Assembly (NCBI GenBank): GCA_009761415.1
Contig: QUOL01000001.1
Location: forward strand, 2,542,001-2,606,000
Reading direction: 5' to 3'
DNA length: 64,000 nt
Origin: Sarcomyxa edulis
Taxonomy: Eukaryota > Basidiomycota > Agaricomycetes > Agaricales > Mycenaceae
This document shows positions 56,709-64,000 of the stretch, in pieces. Made by a program: the position numbers and the translations under genes. The notes beneath the pieces are model-generated. The model saw only the letters and a list, made by a program, of their open reading frames with translations. It was not told where the DNA came from and made no database searches. Position 1 is the first letter of the stretch. Each line of letters starts with the position of its first letter.

Positions 56709-58293
56709 TCACCAACCTTTCCATGGAACCCAGATGTCGACTACTTTTTTACCTCCTTCTCGCGAATCTATGATATAATACCATGGTTGCGACGCTGCAA
56801 TCAGACATGCATGCTGTACTCCGGGATTTAGTCTGCAATAATGCGGAAGAACTGGGTGAAACGGAACCTTACCTGACCTACAATCTCTACCAACGTGCCC
56901 AACTCCAACTTGTCTTCTTTGGAACCACCATTCCGCACTAGAATGCCATGCTCTTGCGAGATTCTCCCAACTGACCACGGCTTACCCACGACTTCACCGT
57001 ATGAACCACTAGGTCCTGTGTCCTTTGATAATGCAATGGCACCTGCATCACATAATGCTTCATCCGTGTCTCCTACTCCTCTCCCCGGATAGTACGAGAT
57101 CACGGTAGCGAGTACCGTTTGCGCAATCTGGTCCCGCTTGATCAATCCGGTGTGGAGTTGTTGAAGATCCAGCATCGGATAATTTCCTAGTAACAAAATC
57201 AAGACGCGTCAATTCGCGACTGTGTGGCGTGGAAGAGTTGATTTTTATACCAGCGTGCAATTCAAGCGTCCCATGGAGCAGACTCGATAGTCGAGCTCGC
57301 GTTTCCGCGCTTGCGGCGTGCGCGGTGGGGGTAGATCCAACAGACAGTACAAACGGCTGTGTATGTGCCCCTGCATTTGGTCCTTTCGCGAGGATATCCA
57401 AAGCTAGACCAGCCGCCGTGTTCACCGTTTCTACTTCCGCAGACAGGAAATTCGAGGCTTCAGAGGGAGATGATGATCCGTATGCGTTGCCTGCATGGCA
57501 GTAGAACCCGTACACAGAAATAGCGGGCGAGGCAAATAACGCAGACAACAAAGACTCGAACATCGGAGAAGTAGCGGAGACCCCAGCACGCCTGGGCACG
57601 CACTTGTATCAGTAATTGCTTGGGCCAACAGGTCAATAACGCCTTACTTTTGGCCACCATCCACTTTCACGAATATCGACCATTTTCTTGGGTTTTGACG
57701 ACTCTTCTCGTATTCTTCAAGAAAAAGCACCTGGTCTGGATGGTCTATCAATAGACGAACAGTTGCCCCGTCCACCGCAATCAAATCCCATAAAGTAGAA
57801 AGGTCTTCTACTTTGTTGATTCCTACTGGTAAACCATACAAGATCTGAGAGTCATCCGGGTCAGTGCATCAATCTTGCCTCGCTCGTGCGGTACACTAAC
57901 ATCTTTAACAAGGCCATTCTTCGTCAACCCAGCATCTACGATTCCCCAAGCTTCTGCCAGGGTTGACACGATCACTGCATGTGTGGTGTTCGCACTGGAT
58001 GCAAGCTGAAGACTGGTCCCTTCAGCAGTCTGCTCATGTCATCAATGAACATCAGGGTTGTGTATTTGTTTCAAAGTGCCTACTTTATGAGTCTTAACAT
58101 GAGCCCTGAAGCTTGCTCCCCAATCCTTGGTCCTCTCGTGCATTGCGGCACAATTTTCCGCAAACACTGCACGATCGATGATCATCGCTGGCGTCCTCAA
58201 GTATTCAAACGGCTTTCCGACGAATTCATCCACCAATATCTGTTTGCTGGGCAACTCCAGAAATGTGTGGGGGCTTCGCGTCTGGTTCTGCAT
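56709..58293 (-). CDS. DSD1: D-serine dehydratase (eukaryotic, PLP- and zinc-dependent)
   Basis: Converts D-serine to pyruvate and ammonia by way of 2-aminoacrylate; fold-type III alanine-racemase-like enzyme of the yeast Dsd1 family. The start at complement 58291-58293 (MQNQTRSPHTFLELPSKQ) is followed by TPAMIIDRAVFAENCAAM and the PLP-Lys block FRAHVKTHKTAEGTSLQL. Then DILYGLPVGINKVEDLSTLW, WSIFVKVDGGQKRAGV, CHAGNAYGSS, VISYYPGRGVGDTDEALCDA and AGAIALSKD. After an intron, the zinc site QHACLIAA (His-x-Cys) and YYIIDSREGGKKV. End WVPWKGW with stop at 56709. About 480 residues, several 45-60 nt introns. It is divergent (130 bp) from the esterase gene. Confidence 0.9.
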
Positions 58294-58422
58294 GATGGTA
58301 GAAAGGAGAATGAGAATTGCATTCGAGAAGTCAGCATTCTCGCAATAATAAAACTGTCGATCATTGATAAGACCTTTGCCGGCCCGATATTGCAGCTTCA
58401 CACCCACCAAGTCGACAGGACT
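58294..58422. promoter_or_regulatory. 130-bp bidirectional promoter of DSD1 and esterase
   Basis: Only 129 bp separate the two start codons. With so little space, the two genes must share promoter DNA. Co-expression is possible but unproven. Confidence 0.5.
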
Positions 58423-59638
58423 ATGTCCGACATTCCTAACGCTCTACACCCCTCCATTATTCCTAGACTCGATCCCGAGTATATTGCTTTCCATAATGGA
58501 CATCTGGCGCAGCTCGTCCCGCCCCATACACTTCCTTGGAATCCATCTATTCGCAATTCACCTGCTGTCCCTGGCGGCACTGAGCCTTTGAATGTAGGGG
58601 CCGTCAAGGATTTCTCGCTCTCGCATTGCCAAATACGCACATTCACTCCCGAAGGATCTCCGCCGTCGAACGGGTGGCCTGTGTTTATCTTCTTCCATGG
58701 AGGTCAGCCCGATCTCTCTGGCTTTCAGACAATGAATACTCATCGTTATCGATCGTTCAGGTGGCTGGACACTAGGGAATATCAACAGCGAAAACAGCTT
58801 TTCTTCAAGGATGTGTAATCGTAAGCAGATCTTGTATCGTAGGGGCTAAGTCAAGATTGATTGATGCTCGTTCAGGTGCTAAATGTGTAGTTGTATCGGT
58901 GGACTACCGCCTTGGTCCAGAGCAACCATACCCTGCCGCTGTAGAGGATGCCGTTGAATCTCTGCAATGGGTATGCAGCAACGGCAAGGCAGAACTAGGC
59001 ATCAACACTAATCAGATCGCTGTGGGTGGTTCATCCAGGTGAGTCAAGTTGCATATGACTATCATATCTCGCTGATATCTTCAAAGCGGTGGTAATCTTG
59101 CGGCCATCCTCACCATGAAAGCGGTAACGTCAGACCCTCCAATTCCTCTCGTTTTTCAGTTACTCGTTGTGCCCGTGACCGATAATACCGCATCTGTCTC
59201 GGGGACACCACATGCATCGTGGTTTGAGAATGCCAACACAGCCTGGCTGTCTCCTGCACGTATGCTCTGGTTTAGGCATAATTACCTCCCCAATAAAGAG
59301 GATTGGAGCAAGCCCGATAGTTCCCCGATTTTCTATCCAGACGATCTGCTTGCTAAAGCTCCCCCGGGCTGGGTCGGACTGGCTGAACTTGACATTCTCA
59401 GGGACGAAGGTCTTGCCTATGTGGAGAAGTTGAGGGAAGCAGGTGTCAAAGTTGATGTTCAGATCTATCCTGGGGCACCTCATCCTATCATGGCGATGGA
59501 CAAGTGATTATGTTTATCAAATTGGATTGACCGGGACGTTACTGACGCCATGACTTTGCTAGGGTGCTGAAAATCGGGGCACAATTAGTTTCTGATGCCG
59601 CTGACGCTTTAGCCAATGCTTTCGGTGTCATAGCCTAG
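58423..59638 (+). CDS. Alpha/beta hydrolase of the hormone-sensitive-lipase (HSL) type
   Basis: Esterase/lipase-like hydrolase. The start MSDIPNALHPSIIPRLDPEY at 58423 precedes VFIFFHGGGWTLGNINSENS, the oxyanion motif HGGG rebuilt across an intron. Then AKCVVVSVDYRLGPEQPYPA, the nucleophile GGSSSGGNLAAILT (GxSxG, again split by an intron), the acid in ELDILRDEGLAYVEKLREAG and the catalytic His in YPGAPHPIMAMDK. A final intron adds VLKIGAQLVSDAADALANAF. Stop TAG 59636-59638. Four introns all keep frame. It sits between D-serine dehydratase and RidA, but no direct biochemical link is known. Substrate cannot be read. Confidence 0.87.
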
Positions 59639-59820
59639 ATTTCGTAAATATTAACGTTGGAATGGTAACCTATGTTGGACGTGACATGAAAGCTGCTGAG
59701 ACGTCGACGAACAAACAGTCAGTTCGCCCACGCAGAAATTCACCTCCGAGTCATCCGTTTCGAGTTGAAGCTACAAATTGGCTACAATTACAATGTTCTG
59801 GTTTCTCATCGCTCTGTTAC

Positions 59821-60367
59821 TCAACTTTGAGCGATGGCCTCGATCTCGATATCAACATCGTTGGGTAAGCGAGCTGCTTGGATGCAGGTTCTACTCGGCT
59901 TTGGAGTAGGCAGTAGCTGCAGCAAACATCAGTGTCATGATCTCGAATCCGGAAGGGGGACAGTGCGCACCTTCTCGTACACCTCATTCATTGCAGAGAA
60001 ATCGTCCATATTCTTCAGGTAAACATTGACCTTTACCACTTTCTCCCAAGACGATCCAGAGGCCCTCAGCACGCTACCTAGGTTTTCGATGCATTGAATC
60101 TGCGGATTATGTTCGTCTGTCATTTTCTGTTATTAAATATGACAACGCGGAAACATACCGTGTGCTCTTGAATTCCTCCTGGAACTACTTTTCCTGTCGC
60201 ATCGACGGGAGTCTGCCCGCTGAGGAAGATCAGACCAGGGACCCTCGTAGCATGGGCTGCATCGGAGTCACAAAATCAGTAATGGGCTGTTCAATGAGCT
60301 TTGTCTACATACAAAGGATACGAGTGAAGGAAGGAATCTCCGAAGAGTTGATTCTTTCGACGGACAT
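59821..60367 (-). CDS. RidA/YjgF-family imine deaminase
   Basis: Small trimeric enzyme that hydrolyses reactive enamine/imine intermediates such as 2-aminoacrylate released by PLP-dependent dehydratases. Start complement 60365-60367 (MSVERINSSEIPSFTRIL), joined over introns to HATRVPGLIFLSGQTPVDAT and GKVVPGGIQEHT, IQCIENLGSVLRASGSS, VKVNVYLKNMDDFSAMNEVY and PSRTCIQAARLPNDVDIEIE. The catalytic Arg of PSRTC and the C-terminal EIEAIA Glu are present. Stop TGA at complement 59821-59823. Its place 1.5 kb from D-serine dehydratase is noted in the findings. Confidence 0.88.
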
Positions 60368-61246
60368 AGCAGATAGCAGCGCAAGTAGTCTCGAAGTAAG
60401 TAGATGGTGGATAGATCGATTGCAAGCTCGCAATCCTGGTAATCTGGGTCATATGTTAGCAGATCAGGAACGAGCACGTGAGATCATCATGAATTATCGT
60501 CAAGCGCACTCTAGATTCATACATGCACGGGGGTATATTGCTTACTTTCTTGGGCGACAGTGATTGTGGAAAACAGTTTCATTAGGAAGACATGGTACTG
60601 CCGTAACAGATACAAGGACTTCAAACGAAAATTTTAGCTATAATCCATGTGGGAGGCATCCACGGTTGATAGTGGCTCGACTCGGAGGATGCGTGTCTAA
60701 AAACAGTATGCAATGAGTCGAAAGGCAAGTGTTGTCATACCAAACCTGCGTCGCATATGGCCACACCCGAGCGCCCGAGTGGGTTTTATCCTACTTTCTT
60801 ATTAGCATCTTAATCATAGAGAGGAGAGAAATTGCGGCACAGGATACCTCGAGTGTAGAAAACCCGGACGGAACTTTTGAAAAGCGCATCTTAAAAAGAC
60901 CTGTGGATATTACAAGTCATCATCCAAGGGTTCCTCCCGGAGTGGCGCAAACGACGAAATTTCATTTTCGGTTGTGAAGACAATCTACTGCAGAAAAGTG
61001 TTATCTGAGATGAGAGAAGAGAGCAATCACAACGGCGAAGAAACTAAAAGAAATATCAGCAATAGAACCTGCCTCTGAATACGTGTACTTGTACAATTCT
61101 TCCGCCCAGCATTTTTTCCGGAGACGAAGAAATCTGCACAGCGCCGGTTTTGAGATATTTAAGACACCAAGAAAGAGAGGAAAAGTAGTGATCAAACGGA
61201 TGAATTATCTGTGTTGTTGGCTGCTTGTCAAGAAACGGCGACGAGT
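60368..61246. other. Intergenic region between RidA and RBM39
   Basis: 879 bp with no recognisable gene, RNA or repeat. It includes the promoter of the RidA gene and the 3' end of the RBM39 gene. Small ORFs appear random. Confidence 0.4.
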
Positions 61247-63730
61247 TTACTGGTGGGCTTGCATAATCGCGTCAGAGATAAACGCAGCAGAGACCTGCTT
61301 CCCGCCGAACCAACGGCCGTTAAGACCCTGGATAGCTTTCTTGGCTGAATCGATAGAATCGAACTTGAGGTAGATCTCACCCTGGAAAGGTGATATGGGT
61401 GTGAGCGTTAGTTTAAGCTACTGGAAATGCAACGATTACCTGTGTCTCTTTCTCGACTTTGATAGCTTCAACGGGCCCGTATTTTTCCTCGCACTCCGAT
61501 TTGACATCGAAAGCGAGATCTTTATCCCAATCGCGTTCTGTTTCTCTGTATCACATGTTATTGACAGCACAGAAGACGAGAGAATTGGCCACTTACTCTT
61601 CGGGGTCAAACATGTTCTTCAGCAAGACGGAACGTGACTGCATGGCCTGCGGGATATTAGGTTTTGCGCTGGATTTGCAAAATGAACGGTGAGCTGACAG
61701 AATTAAGAGCACAAAGTATATTACGCACATTGGTTCAGGCATCGATGGAGCTATTTCGACCCTAGCAAGTTTCTGCATTAGCGCCTGACGAGATGCTGCG
61801 TTAAGATTACCGCCTGTGGTGCGAAAGAGATATTAGACGCGAATGAACATGGAAGTCTGCGTCACTACGTACCTCCAGCCTCGTCTAGAGAATCCTGCTG
61901 CGTGTATCGGGCCGTTCCTTTTTCGTGGACGGTGTTAACACGCAACTACGGTGAAACGGTCAATATACAGATAGCAAAACAGCACATGAAAACCTTACTG
62001 TACGACCAGCAAGCTCGAAGCCTTCCATCTGTTCCAAAGCCATCTTTGCGTCCTCCGCTCTCTTGTATCTGGAAGGTAAATTCAGAATTTGCGCCACAAT
62101 AGGTAATGCAGAGACTGTACTAACTGAACAAAAGCGTAGCCTTTACTACGTCCAGTCATAGGATCCCTGTGAAGATCGACAAACTCAAGTTCGCCGAACG
62201 GTTCAAACACCTGCTTGATATCGGATTCCGTGAGATTGAAATGTAAGGAGCCAACATAAAGCCTGTCACGACAAAGTTAGTCAATGATTGAGTCAAAGTC
62301 AGCGAAGGGCTGTACGCACTGCATAGCTCCATGAGGGGCGCTGACTCCCGGGGGTAAATTTAGATTCCTGCGAGAACAAAAAAACATGAACCTTGGAAAA
62401 CGAGATATAAGAGTAGCAATATTCTTACCCATCCCCTGGATGAAGCTTGTTTCTTTCTGATTCAGTTAGCTGCACCATGATAGGAAGACCCATTACGACA
62501 GTTCCGGTAAGAGCAATGGCCTTCTCGACGAGATCAATAGAACGGAATTCAACATAGCCGATACTTGATGTGAATGACTGTGAGCGACAATACCTGATCA
62601 TCGTAAGAGGGTGACATACCCTTTGGAGCGTCTCGACAGCCTATCTGTCACGATTCTTGAGTCCATAACGGTACCTTCACCAAGTTTGTCCTCGAAAAAG
62701 TAACCCAAGTCTCGAGCAGTAAGACGAGCTGCAAGCTGTGACACAAACACGGAACGTGCTTCTGAATCATCTTCCTTGGGCTCATCAGGATTATAGGGCT
62801 CCTCTAGAGGAGGTTCGTATGTAGGAGAGGGTCGTCTTTATCGATGTTAGCTGAGCATCAACGTCTCAAATGGAAGCAGACTCACTTTATAGGAGGCGGG
62901 GAACTTCTTCGGCGACGATCCACGTCATCGTCGGGAGGTGGCCTACGCCGATCATCCCTGCGGCCGTTGTCTCTTCGATATCTAGGCGCATCATCAAATT
63001 CGTCTCGAGGATCGCGTGGTGGCCTCGAATGCCTATCTCCCCCACTCTTATGGTCAGAGTCACGAGAACGATTGCGGTCAGAGGTCCTACTGCGGGGGCT
63101 GTCTTTGGGTGGTGGTGGTGGTGGTGGCAGAGCTCCTCCCGGAGGAGGAGGTGGTGGTGGTAGAGATTCTGAGTCTAGTTCACCGGAGACAGAAGACTTC
63201 TTCCTCTTCGAACGTTCCTCTTGATCGCGAAGCTCCAGAGGATCATCTGGCTCTCTTTTTCGACGTTTATCGTCGCGTTCGGAGCGATCTCTGTCCCTAT
63301 CCCTGTCACCACGATCTCTATCACGGTCTCTCCGTTCAGTGCGATGTCCGCCGTCTCTTTCACTACGGCGACGATCCCTCTCCTTATCCCTGTCTCTGTG
63401 CGCCCTCTCACGAGATCTGTCTCGGTCACGATACGGCTTTTCGCTAATTCGGTCATGCTCACGACTGCGGCTGGTTCGTTTTCGTTTTTCATCGTGGTCA
63501 GCTCCACGACGTCTGTCTCGTCTCTCGCGTTCGCGTTCCCTAGATGGAGAGCGATGGGATCTTCTCGTTCGAAGAGTGTCTGTTGAATGATTGCGTGATC
63601 TATTTTTTTTCGGGAAGAAAGTCGAGTCAATGAGAAGAGCTGTGATATAATTCGGCTTAACATACGATTTATGGTTAGGGGACCTATCCACGTCCATTTT
63701 AGTATCAGCTAGATGCTCTGGAGAAGCCAT
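61247..63730 (-). CDS. RBM39: RBM39/CAPER-alpha-type splicing factor (S. pombe Rsd1-like)
   Basis: Nuclear SR-like RNA-binding protein that helps 3' splice-site selection with U2AF. Start complement 63728-63730 (MASPEHLADTKMDVDRSP); an intron joins HKS to SRNHSTDTLRTRRSHRSP. A long RS/RD/RE-rich segment, then two proline runs (PPPPPPPGGALPPPPPPPKD) near 63100-63165. RRM1 begins RSVFVSQLAARLTARDLGYF; RRM2 reads MQLYVGSLHFNLTESDIKQV and MTGRSKGYAFVQYKRAEDAK. A linker, then the C-terminal UHM reads SRSVLLKNMFDPEEETERDW, and EIYLKFDSIDSAKKAIQGLN with GRWFGGKQVSAAFI. End DAIMQAHQ, TAA 61247-61249. It is complete. Confidence 0.92.
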
Positions 63731-64000
63731 GGGTGCAGCGCCAGGTATTATCAGGGTCGATTCAAGAGGAGAAGGTTCAGAATTGGGAACAAGCTCCGAC
63801 TACGTTGACGCTGCTAAAACGTGGCGCCGCCAGATCCACATTTGGAAATTATGGCCGGCATCCCTTTCTTTCCGGAACCACTCACTGAGATTGACTTCAT
63901 TCCACAGACCGCAACGACCTCATCCAAGTAGCTGCGTCGAGCGCTTGAACCAGACGTAGGACAGCAAACTACATTGTATGTCTCTGACTAGTACGACTTC
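63731..64000. other. Upstream region of RBM39 to the window edge
   Basis: 270 bp holding the RBM39 promoter on the minus strand. A plus-strand ORF runs 63729-63959 but shows no domain and overlaps the start codon of RBM39, so I treat it as a shadow. Confidence 0.35.

Noticed and set aside
1..64000. tRNA, rRNA and CRISPR search
   Set aside because: I looked for TTCRANNC B-box-like sequences and regularly spaced repeats. I saw none that formed a convincing cloverleaf or array. The regular repeats at 47.8-48.9 kb are coding. A tRNAscan run would settle it.

Overview
This 64 kb window is nuclear DNA of a filamentous basidiomycete, most likely an Agaricomycete. Evidence: dense short GT-AG introns of about 45-65 nt in nearly every gene, small intergenic gaps, no operons, and gene families typical of mushrooms and relatives (OSCA/CSC1-type channel, Pal1, single F-box/leucine-rich genes, Ser/Thr-rich single-pass membrane proteins). 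I cannot name the species. I assigned 29 protein-coding genes by joining exons by eye on splice sites and family motifs. I saw no tRNA, rRNA or CRISPR array.

Layout. 1-17.8 kb: a mechanosensitive-type channel running off the left edge, SLY1, a mitochondrial Bax-inhibitor protein (GHITM type), a TBL1/SIF2 LisH-WD40 repressor subunit, a DCAF11/LEC14B WD40 protein, a divergent Zn2Cys6/bHLH transcription factor pair, and a basic-secretory-protein-like metallopeptidase. 17.9-27.2 kb: FCP1 CTD phosphatase, an LtrA-type membrane protein, a sugar transporter, and an APH-type kinase with an apparent frameshift. 27.4-34.5 kb: two complete eEF2 genes in direct tandem. 35-43.8 kb: F-box protein, RAD51, phosphoglycerate dehydrogenase divergent from HIS7, and PAL1. 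44.06-44.91 kb: a previously unannotated 846-bp non-autonomous DNA transposon (MITE-like) with perfect 17-bp terminal inverted repeats and a 3-bp target duplication. 45.5-54.5 kb: a bacterial-type homospermidine synthase, then two paralogous mucin-like membrane proteins in tail-to-tail orientation around an isochorismatase-like hydrolase. 55.4-63.7 kb: RAB4, D-serine dehydratase, an HSL-type esterase, a RidA imine deaminase, and the splicing factor RBM39.

Functional links. D-serine dehydratase releases 2-aminoacrylate, which RidA enzymes detoxify, and the two genes lie about 1.5 kb apart. The serine (SER3) and histidine (HIS7) genes share a 212-bp bidirectional promoter carrying a Gcn4-type TGACTC core. 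The two eEF2 copies differ at the regulatory Thr57: one has Thr, the other Met. The two transcription factors share a 139-bp promoter holding a CCGG-containing inverted repeat that looks like a zinc-cluster binding site.

Exon joins were made by eye without RNA data. Internal boundaries and some start codons, especially of the mucin-like genes, are provisional.
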